DNA from: Albifimbria verrucaria
Lineage: Eukaryota > Ascomycota > Sordariomycetes > Hypocreales > Stachybotryaceae
Direction: 5' to 3'
DNA length: 64,000 bases
Assembly: GCA_020081605.1 (NCBI GenBank)
Contig: JAHREC010000042.1
Span: 45,264-109,263 of the forward strand
The notes below the pieces were generated by a model that saw only the letters and a list, made by a program, of their open reading frames with translations, made no database searches and was not told the DNA's origin. A program made the translations under genes and the position numbers. How positions within the stretch are numbered: position 1 is the stretch's first letter; every line of letters starts with the position of its first letter. Shown here one piece after another: positions 11,737 through 23,433 of the stretch.

Positions 11737-14689
11737 TATGAGTTTCGACAATACCTATAACGGCCACATTTTCTGTTGGCACCGGATGTTTATAAGACGA
11801 AAGAACTAGAGATAAGGTTATCATGAATTACCGACATGAGGAATTTCCGCTCCTCATCATATTAAGTAGCACCACCCCTTTCTAACTTGGCTACGAACAC
11901 GGGTGGATGTTCGTCGAGCAGAAGTGATAGAGTATATATGGATCATATGTTTGGGAGTCGTTCCCAATGGATTTTGAAACCACCTCTTAGAGAGAAGCAG
12001 GTCTTAGCTATGAAGATATCAAATATATACATATCCATCTTAACGTACCATTTAACACGGGAATGTTAGGACAGATAATTGTACCGTCTCTTTAGGGATG
12101 TCTTGTAGACCTGGAGTCTCCATTAGGTTGACCAAAATCGGGTACGGGTCAAGCAACTCGACGCCAGCATTCTCAATTCCACCCCCAAGTGTCAAGAAGA
12201 GAATGGTAGGCAGTACAGATCAGAAACTTCGTCGTTCCGTGCTAATAGTAATGAACACTTTCATCTTTCTTCAGCCATTGTATAGAAGGCTGAGTCCATG
12301 CTTCACTGCCCTGGCAATTGAGCATGTGGAAAGTCCTCGCAAAGGTATGGTTCAACTTACCGAAGGCGTTTTCCAAGCTATCGCAGGATTTCGAAGCACT
12401 TCGGATGGTGGCATCTTTTTTCGTGCTTTCTTCGGGCTCCATGGATCGATGGTGAGGTTTGGTCCGTTCAGATTCGTAGCAATGTTGGGTTCGCAGGGAA
12501 TAGAGCCACGATGTCCACGGCAGAACAAGCTCCCTCGGGTTGCCGATCCTTGGTTTGTGCTCGTAAGCCGCGAGTCCAGCCCGCTCAGCTTGGGATTCAC
12601 TCGTGGCGGTTCCTAATCGACGATGTGTTCTACACAGATGGTCGGGCCTGAAATCAAGACAGCATCACATACCATGTCCGGACGTAAATTGATGGAAACT
12701 GTAGCAGTGGTGGCAGTTTCTGCTCAACTCATCATATGGTAGACGTGAGTTTGGATCAACAGGACCGCATGCATGCCAGCAAGTATCGTGACCAAATCCC
12801 AATGCTTCTCGGTCCCGAGTAATGCGCTGTATTGGTTCACCGAAAGAGACACAGTGGCTGGCTATGATGACTTCGATATAGGCAACTGCTAATTCCTGAG
12901 CATGCCCATACCCCGGAAAATTGAATAGACTGATCCCTCGCCTGAGAAGTGGTGTCGAAAGCCAAGAAGGTGTATCGAATTTATACGATCAAAGATCGAT
13001 ATCTCCACCACCTCCACCATTGACCCTCATGCCAGCATTAAACTTGTAGTTAAGGTACTGCGCGGGCACTCGACCGCCGCTTCTTAGGCCTGAACTAGTG
13101 GGCTCGCTTCGGTACCGCTGATAAATCGAAGGAGGAGATAGAGCGACCGTGGAGGATCAGTCGTTGGCCGCAGAAAATTGGTTAGAGGGGTTGTTTGGAA
13201 CCATCGCCGTTCATCGAGTTGTAGTTTCGTCTTGCTGGTTTTTAGTTTCTTCGAATCCGCTGCAGGACTAGTTTCATCGTTCGCGATCCGGTGTTGTGAT
13301 TCGCAGCTAGGAGGGTCGTGATATGCACGGCAGCTGTAGTGCCTGCGATATATCTCGTCTTCGTACCATTGACGACAGTCGCCAGTTCTCTACCCTGGGC
13401 GTTGATGGGCGCCTGCGAGCGTTTGTTCCAAATGGCATGGAACGATGACGTTCGTCAGAGCTGGAGCGAGAGGGAAAGATGTTAAGTGGAAGCTTCACCT
13501 GTGAAGGAGGTTTACCTGCCTGACCATTGACAGGGTAACAATAACACATCCAGGCTTTAACCGTAGACAATTGGACAGGGGTCCCAGGTTCAAGCGACCA
13601 TCCTCCCCACACCCCGAACGAATCCTCCCTGTCCCCTTAACGGATAGAGTAAAGTCACCAGCCGCTATACTGTACAGCCCTTGTCTCATCTGAACAATGC
13701 TATTGTGCACGTTCCTCAACCTGGACGTCCTTTCGGAAAACTTGGTTCCGACGGCCGAGTCCCTGTAAATTACAGCCAGCCAGAAAAGGGAGCATACCAC
13801 GGAGACATACATCAGCTCGCTCCATGTCGAACACCACAATGAACGACCAATCTGCAACCTCGAACTCTCCTAATAGGGGCGTGCAACGAGCACCAACAAC
13901 AAGCTTCTTGACGAAGACACCGTTACTAGATTTCTTTGTGCTTTATTTATCCTACATGTGCACTTGGCTCCTCACAAATAATCCGATACTTACCGCAGGA
14001 GTTTTTCTCGTCTGGGCTGCGTCTCGATTCCAGGTGTCGGGGCCAAAACGCGGCAGTTAAGGATGGGCTGACGGTAATAAAGATGATAACTTGAGAGACG
14101 TCGCGGGAGAGATCCCAGGGAAGAAACGATAAAGAAACACCACGGATGGAATGGAGCATTCAACCACACGAAGGAGCGGAAGATACATAGAGCCACTTGG
14201 GGCTTTTCAATCATTTCGAGATTCGAACCGACATATCTATGGCACGCGCACACATAACCTTGAACGTCGAGCTCTTCCACTGGATATGAATGCGAAATCT
14301 AGAAGTCTTCCTGTTGCGCACAACGAGTTTCTGATATTACAAGAAGGACTTGTCAAAATTTTCCTCAGCCTTATGTATTGTTATCTTGCCTCGATAACAC
14401 CTTCAGTGAATCTCCTGTGGTGGTTGAAAGATCATGCTCACTACAATCTTCAGATGCAGGTTCTGTCTAATATATCTCTGATTTCATCATATGAACCGGC
14501 GAGCGCATGGGGCGTGACTGAAATGCGCTGGAAGTTATGATGGAGCTTGCTTTGGAGTCGGAGCGTTGTTGACGTAAACCATGATCGTCAGCTATGAGCT
14601 ACGCTGTGCAATGAATGCAGTGTTTGAGTTGGACTTAGGCCATCACAGCCCCTGATGAACTGCCTGATTGGAAGAGATACCCAGGTTGA
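11737..14689. other. No recognisable gene
   Basis: Nearly 3 kb without a supportable gene. The longest open frames (12098-12616 plus, 13495-13857 minus) translate to sequences without domain signatures or splice support. A weak tRNA B-box-like sequence near 14217 (minus) does not fold as a tRNA. Confidence 0.5.
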
Positions 14690-17345
14690 CAGCTACAGCA
14701 CCCAATAAGGCCCAGCCATGGTCAATGCTTGCACTATCAGGAGCCGAATACCACCAATATTTTTCTGGTTAGCGTCATTATATAATATCAAGGTATAAAT
14801 CACTGTCTAATATATTATTTCCTTGTTACAGACTATGCCTCGATCCCATTTACATCTACTCCGTGAACTTATCGGCTTTGAGCAAATCTAATCATCCTTG
14901 CATCCTATCGCTCCTCACGTTTTACCCTGCCTTGTATTGAGATTGAGGGACCTCGTACCATGCTTGCTATACATCCGCCTTTGGAAAGGGCGTGCCAAAA
15001 GTCGCAAACCAAATACCCAGCATAAAGGCGTTACGAGAAAGACTAGCTCGCCTCTCCGACACGCAGCTCTATCAACATTTCAAGTCCAAATGCCAGAGCT
15101 TTATGGCAGAGTTTCTCGCGGGTAAGAAACTTCAAGTAGGTGACCTCTGTCGATGGAAAAATAATCAGCACAAGAAACGGTTAGTACAGCTGGCATCGAA
15201 TTTTATTGATGAACACGGGGCCCGGTTCTGGCCTGATACACTTGTCAAAAACATTGCACAGTGAGAAAGAGATTTCCATTGGCCATGTCTGTTAGCTAAA
15301 TATCAGAGATAGTATACGATGCCTGTTGATCCAGCTCTTCTTCAAGATTAGCTACGATCAATGCCGCAATAGGCTCAGGAAAGATTTATGCAGTTATCTT
15401 AAAAGGGATCCCACGCGCTGGCAGTTCCATTGGAGAGCCGGTTAAGACAGTCCAAATCTCCTGTGGGAGACAACGCAATAAGCTCAGGACCTCCCATGCT
15501 AATTGGTGCTAATTCACATACCTCGCCATACGAAGCATCCACCGAGACATCACATCCATTTACTAGAGCCGTCGACGTGAGTCGCCATGAACAGGTGCCG
15601 GCGCCCAATGACCAGCGACCAGCCAGCAGATCAGCACCTATCAAAATAACTGAGAATCAGAGAAAGAAGACCTCGATCACAGACGAAAGAAGTTGTAGAC
15701 CGAGAACACTTTTTGGCGTTAGAGGGCGAGTTGGAACAAGGAAATTTGGAGACCGGCCTACATTGGCAAATTCCGAGCGGCAATCTGCACCGACTCTATC
15801 GTCGGATCCTGCCCCTGTCACTACTGTCAACCAAGCAATGGACAGGCCGACATCGGAACACCTTGCTGAAGAAGACCTACCTGAATTATCAAACAACGTG
15901 GATTTCCTCCACAGCAGAGTTGCGTGTTACCCAAGAATATTTCATTTCCGAAAGAGGGGTAGTCGACTTATGCTTCGAAGAAGCTGCCCTGGATTGTATG
16001 ATGCGACAGTTTCCTCCCCAGTGTCCTGCCCAAGTTTGCTTTTTCAGATATCATTTCAAAGAGAAAATTTTCGAAAGGGTGGTTCATCAGGAGAGCTCAG
16101 GATCATATGAACAGGAGCTCAATACTATTAAGCTTTTTATTCAAGGTGTTGAATTTCCACTATGGATTGAAATGGGTCCTTCCGAGGACGTCTACATGAT
16201 AGTACTCAAAGGAGGGAGTGGGAAGATTGGCGTGAACTCTTAATTGTATAGCTAACCATGATACCAATAAACGGGCACTATAGTGTCATTCCCTTTATAC
16301 GCTTATACACTCATACTATCGCTCCTAAAGGATGGGCACCTGGATGCTGATCCACTCTTGCATTCATATTTTTGTTCATATTTCTTTCTTTATTCTCACC
16401 AACGAAATGACTAGTAATGGCTCTCTGCCTCTCGAGAATGGTTATGATACTTACTTAAATACACTTTGATCTCAATTTATTGTCCCTGCTAGTGACGTCA
16501 ATACAGCAAACGAAAACCAGATCTCATAAACAGCCCATATTTCAAAAGGCACTATCATCGACTACCTATTCTATTATATGCCACTAACAGGAGATCTACC
16601 CTTCGTACGGTGACGGCCTTCTAGTAATTCAATAAAAATTTCCAAATCTCTTAGCTATTCTGAAGACATGAAATCAACTGAAGCTACCTTTGCTGTCCCG
16701 GCCCAGAATGGCGTCCTTCGTAGTATATGGTATGGAAAGCTTCAGATAGCTTTGTGTGGCATGAGCCCTAGTCTCTTTCTCTAATCAATGAGACATAAAT
16801 TCTGTCTGAGAACGTCTCAAATGACTGGATGATCGTATCAGAAGGTTGAGTCAGCAATTAGTTTAACTAGTTTGAAAGCTGGATTGTCTCTCCTAATCTT
16901 AGCAAACAAGATGAATGAGGGTCCTGGATTTGTGCTTTACGAATCAAGATATAAATCAACTGCATTTGAGCCTCCGGGGCCTCAAGCATCATGTCCACCA
17001 CGGCAAATATAACTTCGTACATGCTCAAATCTTACCCTCACTACTCTGCACTGTTAACCTTTACCAACGTTTGCAAGCCGGTCCTCTGTCTACTATGTTC
17101 TGAGCGAGAAGTTAAAAGCAGGATTTTCTTCACACAAATGCATAATAAGTTTTTCCATATTGCCTCCGGTTTCGTTGCTAATAACTTCAAGAGGTTTGCC
17201 TTGTCTCACCCTGGAAGTATCAAATATAAATATGTTGCAAAGAGTGTCAATCTCTAAATGGGCCATACAAGATCTTTCTCGGTCAATCGAAATCGGCCAG
17301 CGATTTAAATACTGTTAGCTTCAATCGTGCCCTTCTGACCCCTCC
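14690..17345 (+). repeat. Segmental duplication, copy A (partner at 35671-38325)
   Basis: This block is alignable along its whole length with 35671-38325 in the same orientation, about 21 kb away. In one 60-base exon stretch starting at 15001, 54 of 60 bases match. Similarity includes the promoter-side sequence from CAGCTACAGCACCCAA onward, both exons, the 46-bp intron and over 1 kb of 3' flank. The order of two 3' sub-blocks differs between the copies (see copy B). No transposase or terminal repeat is visible in the block. Confidence 0.85.
14960..16243 (+). pseudogene. Unnamed two-exon gene, copy A (AT-hook-like, novel family), frame-broken
   Basis: Copy A of the duplicated gene. Exon 1 runs from ATG 14960 to 15260. 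A -1 in a G-run near 14990 (GGG here, GGGG in copy B) throws the start out of frame with the conserved domain (LRERLARLSDTQLYQHFKSK .. RWKNNQHKKRLVQLASNFI). The intron is 15261-15306 (GTGAGA..CAG, 46 bp), identical in position and phase to copy B. Exon 2 has a -1 near 15400 relative to B and a further shift near 15890. Beyond that the C-terminal domain is fully open to the stop at 16243 (ISERGVVDLCFEEAALDCMM; EQELNTIKLFIQGVEFPL). The AT-hook-like core of copy B (SGRPRT) is SCRPRT here. I recognise no known family. Function is unknown, with DNA binding suggested by the basic patch. Confidence 0.6.
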
Positions 17346-18985
17346 TCGATTCCAACTCTTCAGCAACCATATCTTCACTATTGTAGGCCACTAACTATAA
17401 TCTTCTAGATTAGAAGCTAAAAGCCAGCATATCCAACGAATAGCTTGTAAACGGCAGTGTGTTGGAGAATATAGAAGGGAGGCGATATAGGGTAGGTATT
17501 TTTGAAGCGTGGACAGGACGTCTGAGTCCACTGTCCGTCCGGTCCATCGATTTTTGGGAGCTGAGTACGATCACTTTTCGATACTGAGGTCTGATTGGCT
17601 AAAGCTACAGTAGGTGATACAGAACATGGTGCATGCCAAGGCCGCAATAGTTAACCATATCAGGCTTAATATGGATCTGGGTGCGGGCGTAGGCTAGTGT
17701 ATGCTCGCTACCGAGGATGGAGGAAGACGTATGTCGAGACAAGGGTGGCTGCCAGGGGAGCAGGGAGGGGCGTGGGATGCTTGGTCACACTCCATCGTGC
17801 TGCAAGGCCCTGTCTAGCTCAACTGACTCTTTGCAAGGGTCAACCAACAACGTCCAAAGCCACGAATGTCTGATTGCCTGAGGCGTTGGCCTCCACCCTC
17901 CATTTGCTTCATAGAATGATCCAGCCTTGAAATCCCAGACACCAGGTCCCTCATATTGCCCAAGACTCATGTTATTGTCAGCAAAGTGTGCAATAACTCT
18001 GGCGCCAAGCAAGATAAACCATGATCGGAGTTTATTTCCATCACCATGGGAAGTGCCAGAGGAGAGCGAATGTGATGTGCCGCGGCGTTCGTTCAAGACC
18101 CTGCAACATCTGATCACCTAGGCCAATGAAAGCAGCTTGCTGGTGAAATGAGCAAAGAGAAAACAACGGGCCGTGCTTGAGCGGGAACATCCCTTAACCC
18201 CGTTCCCTCCTCCCCAGCAACAGCCTCGTATCGGACCAGCCAAATGTTACCTTCCACACTCGCTCGCTGCTCGACAATCATCCATACCTTGGGTCCACAT
18301 AACTTTATCGGGATTTTGAAATGTCCGAAATGCCTGAAATGCCCCGATGTGGTCAGCGAGGTGATCTCTGGCAATTTATCCGCACAACGCTTGAGTTGAT
18401 GACACGCATCAGTGGCACGCCCTTCTTGTCTGCTCCTTGATGATTTCCCTCTGTTTTTGAGTATGAAATTCTCCTAGTGATACATCTACTACGAAGAATA
18501 CTGTTCGCAATTGAAGCTAGTCGATTGCGAGGATTTCGGTGATGAACTGACTACCACCGCAGACACAGAGGCGGCATTCTCCATCAACGCAGCTTGGGCA
18601 TCGGTCGTCTTATCACCTGGTATCGAACAGCGCTATATGGATTATCGACTCCGTCTGTATACCCTGCTACTACGATCTACCTCTTTCGCCCTCGATCTTG
18701 CCTTCTGGATGCGCGAGACGAGATCCTAGGGTCAGGTGTTGTCAATTATCGAGAAGAAGTTGTTGCACAGCATTGTGCCAGCGGGGAACTTTGTATTTAC
18801 CCGACTAGGCTAAACCACAGGTTCACATGACTCGATGAGTTTGTGACTCATTGAGAATACTGTCTTTCGAGGGTTTGCCCACTTACATCCTCAACTATTC
18901 GATTCATCAAATTCAACCCCTCTGAACTCAGCTCTGGGTCCAACGCCAACGAATTTATTTAGATATTTGAACCCAACCCAGCCGT
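17346..18985. other. No recognisable gene
   Basis: Contains a minus-strand open frame of 110 codons (18117-17785) with a tryptophan- and glycine-rich patch (GPGVWDFKAGSFYEANGGWR) that looks protein-like, but I cannot assign it and it has no clear start context. Nothing else seen. Confidence 0.4.
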
Positions 18986-19005
18986 TATATATATATATAT
19001 ATATA
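18986..19005. repeat. (TA)10 microsatellite
   Basis: Perfect run of ten TA dinucleotides ending 33 bp before the ATG of the nuclease-like gene at 19039. Its position makes it part of the core promoter or 5' leader of that gene. Confidence 0.9.
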
Positions 19006-19038
19006 CAGAGACTGACTGAGGTTGAATTTGAACAGAAT

Positions 19039-20090
19039 ATGGATCGCACTGAAACATTTCTTCGAATCCACCCTACCAATCGCTTGGTAGACCTGAGTCT
19101 AACAGGACACTCGGACAAAAAATGGGCTAGGACAATTGAACCAATCAAGCAAAATAAGCTCCGTCTTCATACAAAATATGACCAGTTTGACTCTCCTATT
19201 TCAATCGATTGGGGTCCGCTCGTACCACCATGTGATGATGATGCTTTGCGGAAAGCTGAGCCATCGAGCGAGCCAAATCAAAGGACGGAATACGAAATCA
19301 TGACGGAAGCTGACATTGGAAATTATTTTCAGCTAGAAGTTTCCTCCGTTGTCATGTCTAAATTTTGCAGATATGGAAAAGTTATGCAACGCAGCGAGGC
19401 GACCCCGCCAGTGCAAGGTGGTGGGAATCCAGTTGACGTGGTCTACTATAATAAACAGGGCACACTGCTGATAGGAGAATATAAGAAGCATGTGTTTTCA
19501 CCAACGATGTGGTTGGATGGAACCTTTGAAAATAATAAACAACAGCAGCGGCTTTCTCAAGAACTTCGTGGGTAAGTTATGGAACCTCATGTGCTCTTTC
19601 CACTGCCTCCTCTTTCCCGAGTTCTACTGACGATGAGTAGTTATGCAATGGATTTCGAGTGTCCACTCATATTTTGCTACGATATCACCGGATTTATGGT
19701 CCTCCAGTTCCGCGCTGATAGCTACGCCGGCAATATTGCAGATTGTGATGTTGACTGCTGGGTTTTCCAAGACTGGAAAACGTTGAGAGAATGACGGAAC
19801 AACCCTCCCCTAGAATGGTACTTTATTTGATGCTGGCCCACGCTCTTCGGGCAAGTCAGTCCCGTAGAATACAGCTGCCTATCATTGGTGGCCTAAGAGC
19901 TGAAAAGCGACTGTTTTGGAGCGGCGAGCCTGTGTGGCTTGATCAAGCTGGGGGTAGCTTTGCTCGCCACCATCCAAATGGGTTTATAAGGAATAGTGAT
20001 GACAGAGGACGATTGTGTTGGCAGTTAAACGGTGAATGGGTCCTCGATCAACACGGGAACAAAATTTCAGATTCTGTGAACTTGTGGTAA
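19039..20090 (+). CDS. PD-(D/E)xK nuclease-like fungal protein (one intron, one frame break)
   Basis: Exon 1 (19039-19571) joins exon 2 through an intron at 19572-19640 (GTAAGT..TAG, 69 bp), giving the conserved ELRGYAMDFECPLIFCYD across the junction. A nuclease core is visible: Asp133 in NPVDVVYYN, then Glu147-x-Lys149 in LLIGEYKKH, the usual D..ExK spacing of PD-(D/E)xK enzymes. The C-terminus (LPIIGGLRAEKRLFWSGEPVW .. ARHHPNGFIRN) matches a large uncharacterised ascomycete family I know to carry this fold. A -1 shift at about 19790 (GAA|ATG context) separates the last 100 codons. I chose ATG 19039 because upstream codons translate the TA repeat. No signal peptide is seen. Possible role: DNA cleavage in a conflict/effector setting, by analogy with Crinkler-type nuclease-kinase proteins. 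The kinase-like gene lies 480 bp downstream on the same strand. Confidence 0.6.
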
Positions 20091-20570
20091 TATCTGCTTC
20101 TAGTTGTGGAAGGGTGGCAGATATCAACCTAAACTTTTCGACCCTACGGTCCGGATTTATCAGTTAGTCTCTTTCAAGCTCACCTTTCGTTACATAGTCG
20201 AGTATTAGGTGATCTCAACAGAGTTTGCCCATCCCAGTGAGGCTCAATACTACGATTTTTGGAGTTGAACTTCCATCAGATGTGTCATCATTTAGTTGTC
20301 TTGGCTCCAGTGTCAAGCGGCTACTGACTCTGAACCTGAATCTCGGATTCAGGATCCGCGCAGACACACTTGAGCTTATTAAACAGAATAGGTGACATAA
20401 AAGGATAAGAAAGTCCCTATCATCTAATTTGCAGGGTAAATTATTATTGCGAGACAGCCTGAGACAAAACATGTCCGAAGTTCACCCAAGGCTGTATAAA
20501 TTCAATCGGTCTACTCACGTTCGATAATTTCTGCCACTTGTCGATCAACAAATTCTTTTTACTCATATCC
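20091..20570. other. Intergenic space between nuclease-like and kinase-like genes
   Basis: 480 bp with no protein signature. It serves as 3' region of the nuclease-like gene and promoter of the kinase-like gene. The spacing is too long for a read-through fusion. Confidence 0.5.
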
Positions 20571-21272
20571 ATGGACAGCGAGGTAAAAAGATGCTAGAGA
20601 AAGACGGGGCTTTGATAGTAACAGATTTTCTAGGTCTCATTTGAATTCGGCGGCCAGACGTTCAACGGTCGCGGATCTTCAATTGTCACACCACCGGACC
20701 TTGAGCACCCTAACGTCCTTGCTGTGGACCTGGATGTGCCAAATGACTCTCTACCACAAAAGCTTGTCCTAAAGCTAGACGATGGAAGTCTAGGTGGTAT
20801 AGATGAAGAGAATTCACTCAAGCGTGAGCAGCTTGTATATGAGAAATTGGAACATTCCAGTGTGCAATATGTTCCGCGTTACTACGGACTCGCATTATAC
20901 AAGGATACTCAGGCTTTAATATTAGCTCGTATTGAAGGCAGAGCTTTATCCGACGAGACTTTGGACCCCATCGATACTGATTTGCTTCGAAATATGCTCA
21001 GAAAGACTCTATCACCCATTCAGACAGCCGGCATCCAACACAATGATCTCGAATTACGCAACATACTTTTTGCTGATGGCGTGCTCTATGTCCTGGATTT
21101 CGAAAGTGCTGAGTTGGGGCAGGTTGATGGTATCGAAGACAGACTTGATTCAGAGGTTGACCGCGTCATTAAGTCATATCGAACACACTTGGAGAGACGG
21201 AAAGAACGCTTTCAACGTCTGCCAGGATGGGCGGCGCGATATCATACATTACATAGCAGTCAAAGCACGTAG
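20571..21272 (+). CDS. Small protein-kinase/APH-like phosphotransferase, intact
   Basis: A tiny first exon (20571-20582, four codons) is joined by a 51-bp intron (20583-20633, GTAAAA..TAG) to exon 2 (20634-21272), giving 216 residues with no break. Kinase landmarks are in order: Lys51 in KLVLKLDDG (ATP-binding lysine), a following helix with Glu residues (SLKREQLVYEKLE), hinge-like ALILARIEGRAL, catalytic loop H140-N-D142-LELRN147, and metal-binding DFE at 159-161 in place of DFG. HxDxxxxN plus DFE is typical of aminoglycoside-phosphotransferase-like and fungal atypical kinases. It lacks a clear glycine loop and a large C-lobe, so it may be a minimal kinase or pseudokinase. Being next to the nuclease-like gene, on the same strand and unbroken, makes a functional link plausible but unproven. 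Confidence 0.75.
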
Positions 21273-23239
21273 TTAGATAACAACAAGTATGCGAGACTAG
21301 TCCTGACGTGGATAATTATATCGATATGACAAGTTCCTGGGCTCAGTCTTCTCGAACATCTCTGGCTGAATTGCTTGCTTAAATTACTCCATCGCCTCCA
21401 CGCGAATGTTAATATCATAGTGTTGTTGGAAACCGACAAATACGGTACCAGGAATCATTACATGATATTGTCGTATCCGGTTAATTCTGGGTCAGGCCGT
21501 CGCAGCCAGTCTTAACCAGCGACACTACTATCAGCCTGAACCCATAGCGCTACTGCGAGAATCAGTTTCACGAGACGGCGATTTACCCTTCGTGCCCAGC
21601 ACTAGAGCAGCAATGTTGGTGTGCAGTCGGACTGTTTGGCTTTCTTTAACTGTCTTACTTTGCCTCTCGTCTTTGAATGGCTCAACCAACAGTAACACTC
21701 TGGGCTACGCGATGGATCCGACCCCTTACCAGCTACCTTCAAGTTACCATTCTCAACTGCTATATCTGGTACCGCCCGAAGCAATAAACTAAAACGAGTC
21801 GTAGAAATAGCTGGAACTGAAAGGACGGGAAGAAGTGAAGAAAAAGCCTTCAGGGTTCCGTTCACCCTCCTCACACCCGCTTCGGCTAGACTGCCATCCG
21901 CTGCCTCAGCCTCGGTATGATGGCTTATGAAAGGGTGTGAGATGGTCCTTATAGGTCTGTCATAGACGCCTCGGGGCACTTGGCACCTTCGCCAGTGGCT
22001 GAAGCCGTCGAGGTGGAGTGGATGCGCGTCGGAGCAGTTTTTCGATCATCCCTCTTTCGGTCCAAATGTCTGACCACAGAACGTTCTGATGAAGAAGAGG
22101 CAATGTAGGATAGACAGAGGAGAAGCGTATGGTTCCAGCAGGAAGTTTGAGATACCTATGCAACCTCGAGACCAACTTTTACGATCGCACCCTTGTCCTC
22201 AATTTCGAATTCAGGCATGAAGAACATGGGTAGGTACCGCATGACAGAGAGACGAAAGGCAGGGTACCTGTAGAATAGGATGGTTAGAGTTAAACAGGCG
22301 GCAATCTCGCATTATGGATGCAATTGGACTTGTCATGGGAACCCGGTTGTCCACAGACCTGTATAGAGCAGTGAAATAGAAACCCTGGGCGTAATAGTGG
22401 ATATGTACGTTGCAGGCGTGTTCTACCACTCCGCTTCGTCAACAGCTTTGGGATAAAAGAAGTGTAGATTCTGTGGCTAATGTGCCTGCCTCGTACAGTA
22501 AATCATGCCGATTTGAGGCATGTTATTAAATTCGGTGTGGCTGCGGCCTTGTTACCGTTCCACCCCACAAAGTAAATGTGTCAACTTGAGCTTAGAGTCG
22601 TTTGGCACTTGCTGATCGCAAGATATTCACGGTGATCTGAGCTCTATGCTAACGTAATCTGCCTTCTGTCTAGTCACTAGTGTTCTTCGACTGTGCCGTC
22701 CACTCTCGAAATCTCCACGATTAGCCAATAGCTTAGAATGTTCAATAAATTAGATACCAGCATGGGTTATTTGGGAGGTCGTGTATCCGGGTTTGCTTCT
22801 TCATGTTTCAACAGACGTTAGAGTTGGCCAAGACGAGAACAATCCTACTTGCGTTCAGGGTGTGGCCGCTGCTCTGCGGGGACCTCGAGGCATATTTTCA
22901 AACCTGAAGTTCTTTCATGTACGAGAAGAAACCGGCGAGCGGAATGACTATACTCTGCCTTAGCTCACAGTGTTGTAGCCTAGCAAGATGCCCCTAGTCT
23001 TAGTCCAATCGTGTTCGCGTCACATAAGAACGGTAACCACCCTCGTCCCACTCACTAGACCAGGGGATGGATGATAGATGATGACACACGAACTACATAA
23101 AACGACCTGCAGCACTGTCCTTGGAAAATGTTTTCCAGACTAAGTATAGTGGAGGTGACTCATTGTTCGCCTCCAATATACCCTTGTATTGAATCAACTA
23201 GGCTGAACAGCCAGCCGCGACCTACGAACATAAATAGCC
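21273..23239. other. No recognisable gene
   Basis: About 2 kb with no supportable gene. A 16-bp string (AATTCTGGGTCAGGCC, 21483-21498) recurs exactly at 27443-27458. No further similarity surrounds it. Confidence 0.5.
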
Positions 23240-23419
23240 ATGCGCGCTATTCTACAGGATCACGACCATCAACCATCAACCATTAACCATCAACCATCAA
23301 CCATCAACCATCAACCATCAACCATCAACCATCAACCATCAACCATCAACCACCAACCACCAACCATCACCAAGCACAACAAGCCATACCCTCTTGCACA
23401 GCGAGCTATTTCCGTTTAA
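23240..23419 (+). CDS. Short upstream ORF encoding a heptapeptide repeat (59 aa)
   Basis: ATG 23240 to TAA 23417-23419, mostly built from the 7-bp tandem repeat. Because 7 is not a multiple of 3, every third unit returns to phase and the ORF encodes repeated TINHQPS heptapeptides in whichever forward frame is used. It ends 14 bp before the ATG (23434) of the next gene, so it may act as an upstream ORF if transcribed in the same leader. Whether it is translated is unknown. I report it because its frame stays open through the whole repeat. Confidence 0.35.
   Translation: MRAILQDHDHQPSTINHQPSTINHQPSTINHQPSTINHQPPTITKHNKPYPLAQRAISV
23265..23369 (+). repeat. Heptanucleotide minisatellite (ACCATCA)15
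   Basis: Fifteen tandem 7-bp units, 105 bp in all. Unit 3 is ACCATTA, units 13 and 14 are ACCACCA, and the rest are perfect. It lies 65 bp upstream of the ATG at 23434. No spacers are present, so it is not a CRISPR array. Confidence 0.95.
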
Positions 23420-23433
23420 TAGACTCCCTCAAG

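Noticed and set aside
12098..12616. 172-codon open frame on the plus strand
   Set aside because: No similarity to known families and no supporting introns. Other frames in the area are equally open.
14205..14290. Possible tRNA on the minus strand (GGTTCGAATCT B-box-like and TATCCAGTGG A-box-like sequences)
   Set aside because: The five bases either side of the T-loop do not pair, and no acceptor or anticodon stem can be drawn. At most a decayed tRNA-like or chance match.
15890..16110. Continuation of exon 2 of copy A in the same frame to 16110
   Set aside because: The other frame gives a C-terminal domain conserved in copy B (GVVDLCFE, EQELSTVKLFIQ), whereas this frame is not conserved.
18967..19038. 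Upstream start for the nuclease-like gene at 18967
   Set aside because: It would translate the TA microsatellite into a Tyr-Ile run. The ATG at 19039 fits the family start better.
23265..23369. Regular repeat array reminiscent of CRISPR
   Set aside because: Units are directly adjacent 7-mers without spacers, and the genome is eukaryotic.
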